Shown: positions 34,198 through 41,283, counted from the stretch's first letter. The stretch is 64,000 nucleotides of DNA from Clostridiaceae bacterium (GCA_029256485.1 JAQSXU010000003.1:62001-126000), one strand, 5' to 3'. Notes: generated by a model not told the origin, from the letters alone. Program-made: numbers and translations.

Positions 34198-34896
34198 TTA
34201 TTTTTTTATCTCATAATTATGTTTAGAAGAAAACCAGTTAGAAATATACTCTTGTTTTAATTCTAATGGCTTTATGAAGTTCTCCATTTTTTCTATTCTA
34301 AGAGATAGATTTACAGTTGTTTTATCCAATTCTAAAGATTTATTAACAAGTTCCATATATTCTTTCATTATTTTCTTTTTATAACTTTTTTGCCTAAATA
34401 ATATGACAAATTTTTTTAAAAATTTGTCACCCAATGACAAAATATTTTCGCTATATTTTTCAAGTATAGTCATTTTTTCATTTATCTGAATTTTCTTACA
34501 TTCAACATTTTGTAATTCTTCTTTAACTTCATCTAATTCTAAGTAAGAGTATTGAGTAAAGCTTTTTTCAAAGATATCTATGTGTCCTATGGGTAAATCA
34601 TTATATATAATTTTTATTAATGCAGGATATTTTGTTTTATCATAATTAAATACAATATCTTTAAAACTGTTTTGTAAAAATGGTAGCAGTATATTATATA
34701 ATCGCTCTTGAAACTCATAAATCAATGAAATATTTTTATATTTTTCAATATAATTTAAAATATAATTTTGAACTTCCTCATTACAAAAATTAGAAAGTAT
34801 TTTGCTTGGATTTTTTATAGAAGAATCAAGTATTTTATCAAATGTAATATCTGTTTCTATTTCAGTTATTTCTTCATTAATTTTTATTCTTGTCAT
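34198..34896 (-). CDS. Unknown coiled-coil protein
   Basis: A 232-residue protein; helical, with a coiled coil at about 125-215 (VKEELQNVECKKIQINEKMT, LDKTTVNLSLRIEKMENF). No family is recognised. GGGGG lies 3-7 bases before the ATG. Confidence 0.7.
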   Translation of the reverse strand: MTRIKINEEITEIETDITFDKILDSSIKNPSKILSNFCNEEVQNYILNYIEKYKNISLIYEFQERLYNILLPFLQNSFKDIVFNYDKTKYPALIKIIYNDLPIGHIDIFEKSFTQYSYLELDEVKEELQNVECKKIQINEKMTILEKYSENILSLGDKFLKKFVILFRQKSYKKKIMKEYMELVNKSLELDKTTVNLSLRIEKMENFIKPLELKQEYISNWFSSKHNYEIKK

Positions 34897-34929
34897 CCCC
34901 CTTTTAGAATTTCAAATTTTACATATATT

Positions 34930-34979
34930 ATTATAACAAATGTGTAATGCTTTTGCAATAGAGTAAAATAAAATTTACA
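34930..34979 (-). promoter_or_regulatory. Promoter with displaced TGTAAA operator
   Basis: Minus strand: TTGCAA (34953-34958), 17 bp, TATAAT (34930-34935). The inverted repeat TGTAAA-N6-TTTACT (34962-34979) lies just upstream of the -35 instead of overlapping it, unlike the 41-bp modules. The same repeat reads AGTAAA-N6-TTTACA towards the 35092 gene, whose -10 may be TATAAT at 35002-35007 with a long spacer. Confidence 0.55.
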
Positions 34980-35091
34980 TATTATTAAAGATATTAGACG
35001 GTATAATACCCATTAGGCATTGAATTAATGTTTAAACTGACATATATTCAATATAAAAGTATAAATAAAATATTCGAGAGGAGATGATTAA

Positions 35092-35553
35092 ATGGAATTA
35101 GAATTGGAACAAATAGAAAATGTCATAAAAAAGAAATTAAAAACAAATCAATTATTATTAGCAATGTCTATATTAATGTCTTTAACAGTTTTCCTTACTA
35201 ATACAGATTATGTTTTTTGGGCTATTGCATTTATATCAATAGGAGCTTTAAGTTTGCCAAATATAACAAAAAGCAAAAAGGATTTAATAGATTATAAAAA
35301 TTATAAATATTCTATGACAGAAGGTATATTGATTGACATGTTCCCAGAAAAAAAAGACGTAGAAAACGGAAATTGGATAATCTTTATACATGAAGAAAAT
35401 AAGAAAAAAGATTATACCGAATTTGTCGTTATGCAAAATCCTAATATAGCTATTAATTCAAAAATAAAAATCCAACACACAAAGGAATTATCAATACCTA
35501 TAAAAATTGAAGTAATTGAATTAGACAAAGAAACTCTTATTGAAGAAAATTAA
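35092..35553 (+). CDS. Small membrane protein
   Basis: A 153-residue protein with two adjacent membrane segments (about 21-37 and 43-60) in a hairpin, then a soluble C-terminal beta-rich domain of about 80 residues. GAGGAG lies 7 bases before the ATG. No family is recognised. Confidence 0.65.
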   Translation: MELELEQIENVIKKKLKTNQLLLAMSILMSLTVFLTNTDYVFWAIAFISIGALSLPNITKSKKDLIDYKNYKYSMTEGILIDMFPEKKDVENGNWIIFIHEENKKKDYTEFVVMQNPNIAINSKIKIQHTKELSIPIKIEVIELDKETLIEEN

Positions 35554-35700
35554 CAACAAAATGACCAATCGAAAGTATAAGAGGAATTAATTTTCTCTTA
35601 TAAAACTTATTTTTAAGTATTAAACAGATTAGTAGTAATAAAATAAAATATTACTGCATATAACATTAAATAATATAAAAAGGGATTAAACAAAATTTTT
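35554..35700 (+). other. Intergenic region before the tRNA-array promoter
   Basis: A weak hairpin (GAGGAATTAATTTTCTC, about 35580-35598) follows the 35553 stop. Nothing else is seen before the promoter module. Confidence 0.4.
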
Positions 35701-35741
35701 TGTAAATTTTACTTGACAATTAATTTTAGATATTGTATAAT
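35701..35741 (+). promoter_or_regulatory. 41-bp promoter module (copy 4), tRNA array 1
   Basis: TGTAAA (35701-35706), 6 bp, TTGACA (35713-35718), 17 bp, TATAAT (35736-35741). It precedes the 72-residue ORF and, beyond its terminator, tRNA array 1. No other promoter is seen before the first tRNA. Confidence 0.88.
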
Positions 35742-35787
35742 GTAAATATATTAAATAAACTATAAAAGAAAGAGGAGGCAAATTGAG

Positions 35788-36006
35788 ATGAAAAATTTAT
35801 TATCATTGTTAAACAAAGTTAATGAAACATTAGAAGCTATGAGTAGTACGTCAGTGCGAACATGGTCTATTAATGATATTCAAATTTCAGCTTGCTCTGA
35901 ATCGAATTGTAGTCAATTAAATATTTATAAAAAGAACAATATCTTCATAAGGTTGTTGCGTTATATGATAAAACCATTATATTTTAACGAATACCTATGT
36001 TATTAG
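35788..36006 (+). CDS. Leader ORF of tRNA array 1
   Basis: A 72-residue ORF with GAGGAGG 9 bases before the ATG. No family is recognised. It is Ser/Asn-rich with two Cys in the middle and ends in an aromatic stretch (YMIKPLYFNEYLCY). It lies between a strong promoter and a terminator, and the tRNA array starts 12 bases after the terminator. A second, unrelated ORF holds the same place before array 2. Could be a regulatory leader peptide, or a real small protein. Confidence 0.6.
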   Translation: MKNLLSLLNKVNETLEAMSSTSVRTWSINDIQISACSESNCSQLNIYKKNNIFIRLLRYMIKPLYFNEYLCY

Positions 36007-36030
36007 TATAAACTTATAACGAAATATATG

Positions 36031-36060
36031 AGGATTGTTCTGAAAAGACAATCCTTTTTT
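36031..36060 (+). terminator. Terminator/attenuator before tRNA array 1
   Basis: AGGATTGTTC pairs with GACAATCCT, then TTTTTT; loop TGAAAA. Similar in core and position to the hairpin at 42346-42377 before array 2. Confidence 0.8.
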
Positions 36061-36072
36061 ATTTACAAATTT

Positions 36073-36156
36073 GGAGAGTTCGCCTAAAGGTAGGGAAGCT
36101 GTTTGCTAAACAGTCGGGTGTGAAAGCATCTGGGGGTTCGACTCCCTCACTCTCCG
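36073..36156 (+). tRNA. tRNA-Ser(GCT)
   Basis: Acceptor GGAGAGT/ACTCTCC, discriminator G, anticodon loop TTGCTAA, long class II variable arm. CCA not encoded. Confidence 0.9.
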
Positions 36157-36165
36157 TTTAAATAT

Positions 36166-36240
36166 TGTAGTGTAGCTCAATGGTGGAGCATTCGACTGTT
36201 AATCGAAGGGTTGTAGGTTCAAGTCCTATCACTACAGCCA
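36166..36240 (+). tRNA. tRNA-Asn(GTT)
   Basis: Acceptor TGTAGTG/CACTACA, anticodon loop CTGTTAA, CCA encoded. Confidence 0.92.
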
Positions 36241-36244
36241 ATAT

Positions 36245-36320
36245 GCTGACGTAGCTCAGTCGGTAGAGCAACTGCGTGGTAAGCAGTAGGTCAGGAGTTC
36301 AATTCTCCTCGTTAGCTCCA
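36245..36320 (+). tRNA. tRNA-Thr(GGT)
   Basis: Acceptor GCTGACG/CGTTAGC with one G-T pair, anticodon loop GTGGTAA, CCA encoded. Confidence 0.9.
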
Positions 36321-36380
36321 ATTAAAATTAGATGTATTACTATGGTGTTACTGATAAGATGTTTAATAAAAATAAATTAT

Positions 36381-36452
36381 GGAGTGTTGGTCAAGTGGCT
36401 AAGACATGCAACTTTCTATTGCAGAGCGAGGGTTCAATTCCCTCACACTTCA
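36381..36452 (+). tRNA. tRNA-Glu(TTC)
   Basis: Acceptor GGAGTGT/ACACTTC, anticodon loop CTTTCTA, T arm GGGTTCAATTCCC. CCA not encoded. Confidence 0.88.
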
Positions 36453-36458
36453 TTAAAT

Positions 36459-36532
36459 GTGGGTATAGTTTAGTGGTAAAACGGTGGTCTCCAAAACCAG
36501 AGTCGTAGGTTCGATTCCTGCTACCTGTGCCA
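36459..36532 (+). tRNA. tRNA-Trp(CCA), weak acceptor stem
   Basis: Anticodon loop CTCCAAA, short variable loop, CCA encoded. The outer acceptor pairs (GTG with TGT) are G-T or U-G wobble only, and the top anticodon-stem pair is G-G, so the tRNA looks partly degraded or needs repair. Confidence 0.8.
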
Positions 36533-36535
36533 TAT

Positions 36536-36608
36536 GTTAGTGTATCCAAGCGGTTTAAGGAGCTTGACTGCAAATCAAGTATCGTGAGTTCAAATCTCGC
36601 CACTAACT
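36536..36608 (+). tRNA. tRNA-Cys(GCA)
   Basis: Acceptor GTTAGTG/CACTAAC, anticodon loop CTGCAAA, discriminator T. CCA not encoded. Confidence 0.9.
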
Positions 36609-36615
36609 TTAATAT

Positions 36616-36688
36616 GCTGATATAGCTCAATTGGAAGAGTGTCTGACTTGTAATCAGGATGTTATGGGTTCAACTCCCTTTGTCAGCT
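36616..36688 (+). tRNA. tRNA-Thr(TGT), copy 1
   Basis: Acceptor GCTGATA/TGTCAGC, anticodon loop CTTGTAA, discriminator T. CCA not encoded. Confidence 0.9.
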
Positions 36689-36695
36689 TTAATTT

Positions 36696-36770
36696 GGAGG
36701 ATTAGTATAATGGTCATTATAATTGGCTGTCTACCAATAGAAGGGGGTTCAATTCCCCTATCCTTCGCCA
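36696..36770 (+). tRNA. tRNA-Asp(GTC)
   Basis: Acceptor GGAGGAT/ATCCTTC, anticodon loop CTGTCTA, CCA encoded. Confidence 0.9.
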
Positions 36771-36796
36771 AATAAAAATTTGAGAGGAATGTTAAT

Positions 36797-36844
36797 ATGG
36801 TTATAAAAAAAACTGTATTCCTTGATATGATGCGTAGTCTGTAG
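36797..36844 (+). CDS. Possible 15-residue leader peptide
   Basis: A short frame (MVIKKTVFLDMMRSL) with GAGAGGAA about 8 bases before the ATG. It is followed by a GTTCTAATCAGAAC hairpin and the 36919 gene. It may be a leader for that gene; too short to be sure. Confidence 0.3.
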   Translation: MVIKKTVFLDMMRSL

Positions 36845-36918
36845 GGTGTTCTAATCAGAACTATCTACCTTGATTGTACTCTATGGACTAAGTAAATAAA
36901 TCAAGGAAGGTGAATTAA

Positions 36919-37179
36919 TTGAAAAGAAATAAAAGTTATTACAGATACCAAAGAAACCGAGCAATTAATAGAAAGTTTAATATCCTAAGAAAAGATTGGG
37001 GAACTGAAGAAACTGAAAAATTTTACGATAAAACCAATAAAGGAAAGCTTTCAAAAGGAAAAATTCATTGTTCTTGTTGGATGTGTAGAGAAAAGTCATA
37101 TATAGAGCTTAAACATACTGATAAGAAAAAAATATTAAAATGCAATCAATCTTTAAATGATTTTCACAGAGAAGATTAG
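36919..37179 (+). CDS. Basic Cys-motif protein inside tRNA array 1
   Basis: An 86-residue, very basic protein starting at TTG with AAGGAAGG 8 bases upstream. The N-terminus is Arg/Lys/Tyr-rich (MKRNKSYYRYQRNRAINRKF). The motif KGKIHCSCWMCREKSY gives three Cys and a His in CxCxxC order, probably a zinc or RNA-binding knuckle. Similar small basic HCSCxxC proteins are, to my memory, often found near tRNA genes in Firmicutes. It is on the same strand as, and embedded in, the tRNA array, so it is probably co-transcribed and may bind tRNA or rRNA. Confidence 0.7.
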   Translation: MKRNKSYYRYQRNRAINRKFNILRKDWGTEETEKFYDKTNKGKLSKGKIHCSCWMCREKSYIELKHTDKKKILKCNQSLNDFHRED

Positions 37180-37194
37180 TTCTTCTCTTTACAT

Positions 37195-37270
37195 TGGGGA
37201 GTAGCCTAACGGTTCAGGGCACAGGACTTTGACTCCTGTCGTAAAGGTTCAATTCCTTTCTCCTCAGCCA
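37195..37270 (+). tRNA. tRNA-Gln(TTG)
   Basis: Acceptor TGGGGAG/CTCCTCA, anticodon loop CTTTGAC, CCA encoded. Confidence 0.9.
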
Positions 37271-37273
37271 TAT

Positions 37274-37346
37274 GCTGATATAGCTCAATTGGCAGAGTGC
37301 CTGTTTTGTAATCAGGTTGTTGTGGGTTCAAGTCCCTCTATCAGCT
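37274..37346 (+). tRNA. tRNA-Thr(TGT), copy 2
   Basis: Acceptor GCTGATA/TATCAGC, anticodon loop TTTGTAA, with a T-T mismatch closing the anticodon stem. CCA not encoded. Confidence 0.85.
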
Positions 37347-37402
37347 TTGTATTTACCAAATATATAAAATATATCGGTTGTTTTAAATGCAACCGATACT
37401 GT

Positions 37403-37490
37403 AAGGGTATAGTTTAACTGGAAAAACGCTGGTCTCCAAAACCAGAGACAAGAAATGCTTGTATAGGTTCGATTCCTACTACCCTTGCCA
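37403..37490 (+). tRNA. tRNA with CCA anticodon (Trp) and a long variable arm
   Basis: Acceptor AAGGGTA/TACCCTT, anticodon stem CTGGT/ACCAG with loop CTCCAAA, CCA encoded. Unlike the Trp tRNA at 36459 it has an 18-base variable region forming ACAAG/CTTGT, as in class II tRNAs (Ser, Leu, Tyr). Trp tRNAs are normally class I. Confidence 0.75.
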
Positions 37491-37495
37491 AATAT

Positions 37496-37574
37496 GGGAA
37501 GTGATTGGTCTGAGTTTCGGTTCGATTCCGAATTAAGCAAGGTGTGAGAAAGGGTTCGAATCCCTTGCTTCCCC
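37496..37574 (+). tRNA. tRNA-Ser(CGA)-like, atypical D arm
   Basis: Acceptor GGGAAGT/GCTTCCC, anticodon stem TTCGG/CCGAA with loop TTCGATT, T arm AAGGGTTCGAATCCCTT. The D arm is short and lacks the usual GG. Possibly a degraded gene. Confidence 0.5.
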
Positions 37575-37593
37575 AAAAACCATTTTGTGTTTT

Positions 37594-37701
37594 TTCATCG
37601 GTTACTACTTTGTCTGTCTATGTGGTAATGGACAGAATAGAAATCCTTTTTGTCCAACGGGATATTAAGATTACCACGTTTCTATGGTAGTGGTCGATGA
37701 A
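37594..37701 (+). ncRNA. Unidentified structured RNA element 1
   Basis: Three nested stems: TTCATCGGTTACTAC (37594-37608) with GTAGTGGTCGATGAA (37687-37701, three G-U pairs), GTGGTAAT (37622-37629) with ATTACCAC (37670-37677), and GGACA (37630-37634) with TGTCC (37651-37655). It lies between tRNAs and is not a tRNA. No known RNA family is recognised. Confidence 0.55.
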
Positions 37702-37714
37702 AGAATATTAATAT

Positions 37715-37800
37715 GCAGAAGTGATGGAATGGCAGACATCTCGGACTTAAAATCCGATGCTTTTAAAAGCGTAGGGGTTCAAATCCCCTCTTCTGTACCA
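37715..37800 (+). tRNA. tRNA-Leu(TAA)
   Basis: Acceptor GCAGAAG/CTTCTGT, anticodon loop CTTAAAA, class II variable arm, CCA encoded. Confidence 0.92.
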
Positions 37801-37808
37801 TGTATTTT

Positions 37809-37898
37809 GGAGAGTTAACCCTAATTGGTAAGGGAGCAGTCTTGAAAACTGCCAGTAACTGCGTAAGTGGCGTAGGAGTTCGAGTCCCCTACTCTCCG
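37809..37898 (+). tRNA. tRNA-Ser(TGA), copy 1
   Basis: Acceptor GGAGAGT/ACTCTCC, anticodon loop CTTGAAA, long variable arm, discriminator G. Confidence 0.92.
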
Positions 37899-37920
37899 TT
37901 TTAATAAATAATAATATTAA

Positions 37921-38094
37921 GTAATTATGTTGACATAGGCTCTGCATTATGCCTGTTCGAGTCAGGAAGGTAATTGGCGAATTATCTATAACTGGAAACC
38001 ATAATTAGCATCCCATAGACCAGGGGTTCGAATCCCTTTAGTGAATAGACGTGTTTACTATTAAGCTGGATGCAGTCTATGTGAGCATAATTGC
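37921..38094 (+). ncRNA. Unidentified structured RNA element 2
   Basis: A 22-bp interrupted stem encloses about 120 bases: GTAATTATGT (37921) with GCATAATTGC (38085), ACATAG (37933) with CTATGT (38077), CTGCAT (37942) with ATGCAG (38070). Inside are two T-arm-like hairpins (CCTGTTCGAGTCAGG and GGGGTTCGAATCCC) and a hairpin TAGTGAATA/TGTTTACTA (about 38037-38061). It sits between tRNA-Ser and tRNA-Met. It is not a normal tRNA. Confidence 0.6.
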
Positions 38095-38104
38095 AATATA
38101 TTAT

Positions 38105-38181
38105 ACTAATGTAGTTCAGTCGGTTAGAACGCCTGTTTCATAAGCAGAAGGTCATTGGTTCAAATCCAATCATTAGTACCA
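38105..38181 (+). tRNA. tRNA-Met(CAT) (or Ile reading AUA)
   Basis: Acceptor ACTAATG/CATTAGT, anticodon loop TTCATAA, CCA encoded. The anticodon stem has one mismatch. CAT could be elongator Met or lysidine-modified Ile; the sequence alone does not decide. Confidence 0.82.
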
Positions 38182-38189
38182 TATTTTTT

Positions 38190-38261
38190 GGGCTTGTAGT
38201 TCAGAGGGAGAACGCAACACTTGCAATGTTGATGTCGTGGGTTCGAGTCCCACCTTGTCCA
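38190..38261 (+). tRNA. tRNA-Ala(TGC) with mismatched acceptor stem
   Basis: Anticodon loop CTTGCAA, good T arm. Acceptor GGGCTTG against CTTGTCC leaves two T-T mismatches (positions 5 and 6), while the Ala identity pair G3-T70 is kept. CCA not encoded. Confidence 0.8.
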
Positions 38262-38270
38262 TTTAAATAT

Positions 38271-38342
38271 ACTGAATTAACTCAATGGGAGAGTGCATCC
38301 CTTACAAGGATGAAGTTGTGGGTTCAAGTCCCTCATTCAGTA
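38271..38342 (+). tRNA. tRNA-Val(TAC)
   Basis: Acceptor ACTGAAT/ATTCAGT, anticodon stem CATCC/GGATG with loop CTTACAA. One T-T mismatch in the T stem. CCA not encoded. Confidence 0.88.
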
Positions 38343-38352
38343 TCAAAATTTT

Positions 38353-38439
38353 GGGGAGTTGGCAGAGTTGGTTTATTGCACCAGTCTTGAAAACTGTGTA
38401 GTCGTAAAAGGCACAGGGGTTCGAATCCCTTACTCTCCG
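38353..38439 (+). tRNA. tRNA-Ser(TGA), copy 2
   Basis: Acceptor GGGGAGT/ACTCTCC, anticodon loop CTTGAAA, long variable arm, discriminator G. Confidence 0.88.
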
Positions 38440-38445
38440 TTTAAT

Positions 38446-38522
38446 GCTAATGTAGTTCAGTTGGTTAGAGCACCTGCCTGATACGCAGAAAGTCATAGGT
38501 TCAAGTCCTATCATTAGTACCA
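38446..38522 (+). tRNA. tRNA-Ile(GAT)
   Basis: Acceptor GCTAATG/CATTAGT, anticodon loop CTGATAC, CCA encoded. Last tRNA of array 1. Confidence 0.92.
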
Positions 38523-38541
38523 TATGGTTTAAAGTTCTCCT

Positions 38542-38582
38542 AAAAAAACTTGCAGAGTTTTTAATAATCTGCAAGTTTTTTT
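38542..38582. terminator. Terminator of tRNA array 1
   Basis: AAAAAACTTGCAGA pairs with TCTGCAAGTTTTTT; the convergent gene ends at 38584. Confidence 0.85.
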
Positions 38583-38583
38583 A

Positions 38584-39168
38584 TTATAAATTGCTATTTA
38601 CTTGAATTGATAATTCATTTTCAGAGTACATATATTTTATTTCATCTTCACACAGAAATATAGTGCCTGTTTCTACAGTCTCTTTAAACAAACTTAATAT
38701 CAAGAATAAATCACTATATTTTTGAACATTAGTATATATAATTTCAGTTGCATCTTGATAAAAAGGATAAAGAATTTCATTCCAATAATTAGGACTTTCT
38801 TTATTTAAATCTTGAAAATTTGAAACCATTTTTAATTTAGGTGTTTCCATTTCTCCGTTTTTAAATTTATCTACTAAATATTCCAAAACTGCCTTTTTGT
38901 AATTATCTAAACAATCATGGTCTATATCAAACTCTTCTTGCTCTTCATCCGTCATTTCTACATCAGAATCAATTACCCATCCAAGTTTATTTGCCTTTTC
39001 TTTAATGTTTTCATATGGCAAACTATTAGCTGTTTTAATATAAACTTCTACTTCCATATTCTCTATTCGGCTATCAGTACAAAGATGTACTTCACTAAAT
39101 GGTTCTCCACAAAAGTCTATGAGTTCACACTCTCCACAGCAATCCTTTTTAATATCTTTTATTTTCAT
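38584..39168 (-). CDS. Unknown protein with N-terminal Cys cluster
   Basis: A 194-residue acidic protein. Residues 10-30 (CCGECELIDFCGEPFSEVHL, then C) hold five Cys that could bind a metal. The rest is mixed alpha/beta without a recognised family. GGAGG precedes the ATG. First of a series of small minus-strand genes (38.6-41.1 kb) without strong promoters of the 41-bp type. Confidence 0.7.
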   Translation of the reverse strand: MKIKDIKKDCCGECELIDFCGEPFSEVHLCTDSRIENMEVEVYIKTANSLPYENIKEKANKLGWVIDSDVEMTDEEQEEFDIDHDCLDNYKKAVLEYLVDKFKNGEMETPKLKMVSNFQDLNKESPNYWNEILYPFYQDATEIIYTNVQKYSDLFLILSLFKETVETGTIFLCEDEIKYMYSENELSIQVNSNL

Positions 39169-39189
39169 AATCCCTCCGTATTTTTTTAT

Positions 39190-39555
39190 TTAATTCGCTA
39201 ATTTTTCCCTAATATTTTTAGATATAATTTCCTTTTGAGTATTTATATCTAAATCTATCCATTCATAACAATCTTCAATTAAATCAAACATATTGCTAAT
39301 GGGGATTGCTGTTCCACGCCCTGTAATTTCTGCTTCCATCCATCCAACTATAAAATTAGCAGTCAAATCATTGTCATATGATTTATATATTATTGAATAA
39401 TAAAGATATATTAACAAATCATTGTCTATAATACATGGATAATTATTAACAGCTTCTCCTAATGCTTCTAAAGACGAATCAAATGTTATAACTTCCTTCA
39501 AATCTTCACTTCTAACCAAATAGTAACCTTTAAATTCAACTCTTTCATTATTCAT
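39190..39555 (-). CDS. Unknown acidic protein
   Basis: A 121-residue acidic protein (VEFKGYYLVRSEDLKEVITF, CYEWIDLDINTQKEIISKNI). No family is recognised. It ends 21 bp before the 38584 gene's start, so the two are probably co-transcribed. Confidence 0.65.
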   Translation of the reverse strand: MNNERVEFKGYYLVRSEDLKEVITFDSSLEALGEAVNNYPCIIDNDLLIYLYYSIIYKSYDNDLTANFIVGWMEAEITGRGTAIPISNMFDLIEDCYEWIDLDINTQKEIISKNIREKLAN

Positions 39556-39604
39556 TTTTTCACATCCCTAAGATAAACTGTGTTTATTCTTATACCTTCC
39601 TTTT

Positions 39605-39967
39605 TTAGATTAATTCAACCTCACAATTGTAATATGCTTCAATGTCATTATATTCACCTTCAATAGCACTATCTTCTTCAGAAAGTTTATACCCCAATTC
39701 TCTTAAAACATTAGTTAGTGATTTATAATTCTCACTGTCTGTCAACTTGTAATCATAATTAGCAAGCACTGGGGAATACTTAACTAAATCCAGAACTGTA
39801 AACTTATAATTACTGTTAACAGATTTAAACGAATACCTGCCTGTACAACTATTATCAGAACCAGAAAAATGTCCTTCACCTATCCTTCTAACAACCTCTG
39901 ATAAAGCTATATCTATATCATCTATTGTTTCTCCCTCAACTTCAATATTAAACTTTACTGCACACAT
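39605..39967 (-). CDS. Unknown acidic protein
   Basis: A 120-residue protein with a ferredoxin-like alternation (VKFNIEVEGETIDDIDIALS, YDYKLTDSENYKSLTNVLRE). AGGAGG lies 8 bases before the ATG. No family is recognised. Confidence 0.65.
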   Translation of the reverse strand: MCAVKFNIEVEGETIDDIDIALSEVVRRIGEGHFSGSDNSCTGRYSFKSVNSNYKFTVLDLVKYSPVLANYDYKLTDSENYKSLTNVLRELGYKLSEEDSAIEGEYNDIEAYYNCEVELI

Positions 39968-40076
39968 ATCTTTTCCTCCTAATATATTTAATTATACTAA
40001 ATTCCAATTTACTTTATTTCTTATTTTATTATATTCCTTATTTAAAAATCAATAATTTTCACACTCTAACATCCTG

Positions 40077-40216
40077 TTATATGAATTTTTTTGGAGCATA
40101 ACCGTTACAGTTTCCGCAATTTTCACAGTCACTGTCTCCTGTATTGTTTTTCTTACATTCGAAGCACAGGCAATTCTCGCATTCTCACCATAATCATAAA
40201 AGTTATTATTTTTCAC
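40077..40216 (-). pseudogene. Frameshifted Cys-rich small protein
   Basis: From GTG at 40216 (GGGG 8 bases upstream) the frame reads MKNNNFYDYGE; after a one-base shift near 40180 it continues ECENCLCFECKKNNTGDSDC, then ENCGNCNGYAPKKFI and a stop at 40077. Eight Cys in CxxCxCxxC and CxxCGxC spacing suggest a small zinc or iron-sulphur knuckle. The two parts do not lie in one frame, so it is a pseudogene, a sequencing error, or a programmed frameshift. The Cys-rich part is preceded directly by TGA in its own frame. Confidence 0.6.
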
Positions 40217-40230
40217 ATAAATCGCCCCTA

Positions 40231-40653
40231 CTAATTAAATGCATCAAGTAACATTTTACCTTTTTCATTATTATATACCATAATATAGGAATCATCACAA
40301 GTTTCTATATGTTCGGTTATATCAACAAAACCTCTTTTATTATAAAATTTAGCTAATTTATCTGATACATCTTTTCTCTTTTCTTTTATAAGTTTTTCAG
40401 AATATTCTTCATCTAATACCCCTGCTTGTAAAAAAATTAAAGATTCTTTATATGTATCACAAAAATCTTCTAATAGTTTTGTAGCTATACCCCTACCTCT
40501 ATCAATTTTATCTACAAATAATTTATCAATCCATCGAATATCAATCTCATTTGGATTGTTATTTTTACTTATATAATGTTTTAAGATTAACTCCCAATAT
40601 ACAAGTTTTCTATTTTTGCTAAATTCAATTTTCCTATGCAATAATTCATTCAT
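40231..40653 (-). CDS. GNAT-family acetyltransferase
   Basis: A 140-residue protein with the acetyl-CoA-binding motif A (IDKLFVDKIDRGRGIATKLL, R/Q-x-x-G-x-G/A) and a C-terminal strand KFYNKRGFVDI typical of GNATs. Substrate unknown. GGAGA precedes the ATG. Confidence 0.8.
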   Translation of the reverse strand: MNELLHRKIEFSKNRKLVYWELILKHYISKNNNPNEIDIRWIDKLFVDKIDRGRGIATKLLEDFCDTYKESLIFLQAGVLDEEYSEKLIKEKRKDVSDKLAKFYNKRGFVDITEHIETCDDSYIMVYNNEKGKMLLDAFN

Positions 40654-40680
40654 ACAATCTCTCCTTATTAATAAAATTAG

Positions 40681-41109
40681 TTAGTTAACCTTTTGGACAT
40701 TTACTGCATTAAGGTTTTTTATAACAACTTGTTTTCCAATTGGTATTCCAATTCCTTCATGACGGACAATCCAACCATCTACATTAGAATAATTCTTTTT
40801 CACAAAGTCTTCTATAATGCTTCCAAACCTTTGATAATTATTAATATTTATCTGAGGAACTTTGTAATATTCCATTCTCTTTCCTATTTCTAATACATAT
40901 TTTTTCATATAAGTAATCAACTCTCTTAATAATTCTCTTTTTGTAAAATCAAGAAATATTGAGTTTTGATTAGGTATTAATGTATATAAAATTTCGCCAT
41001 TTGAAGTATAATAAGCCCTCATAGCATTATTTGAAGCAACATATGCATAAATGCCCACTCCTGCTTCACCACATGATTCTCTAATATCTCCACCACGCTC
41101 AAAAACCAT
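40681..41109 (-). CDS. Unknown protein
   Basis: A 142-residue protein. The segment VFERGGDIRESCGEAGVGIY and the later YYTSNGEILYTLIPNQNSIF hint at a mixed alpha/beta fold; no family is recognised. It lies 27 bp upstream of the GNAT gene. Confidence 0.65.
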   Translation of the reverse strand: MVFERGGDIRESCGEAGVGIYAYVASNNAMRAYYTSNGEILYTLIPNQNSIFLDFTKRELLRELITYMKKYVLEIGKRMEYYKVPQININNYQRFGSIIEDFVKKNYSNVDGWIVRHEGIGIPIGKQVVIKNLNAVNVQKVN

Positions 41110-41254
41110 ATTATTTCTCCTTATAAAGTATTTATATTAAATTCCTATTTTGTATTTTTAATATTATATTTTAAAACTTCTTTATATATTAGCTTGATTG
41201 CTATAATTTAAATTCAGTGACTATAATATCAAACTATGTCAAACATCCTAATTA

Positions 41255-41283
41255 TTGACACCATTTACGGTGTCACATATAAT
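41255..41283 (+). promoter_or_regulatory. Promoter with palindromic operator
   Basis: Consensus TTGACA (41255-41260), 17 bp, TATAAT (41278-41283). The perfect repeat TGACACC-N4-GGTGTCA (41256-41273, spacer ATTTAC minus overlap) covers the -35 box and the spacer, so a bound dimer would block transcription of the 41328 gene. Confidence 0.75.

Noticed and set aside
36391..38574. Minus-strand frames across tRNA array 1 (for example 36391-36630, 37328-37576, 37747-37947, 38302-38574)
   Set aside because: They are antisense readings of tRNA genes, with the familiar GLEPMTFCVSGRCSNQLNY-like peptide artefacts; no ribosome binding sites.
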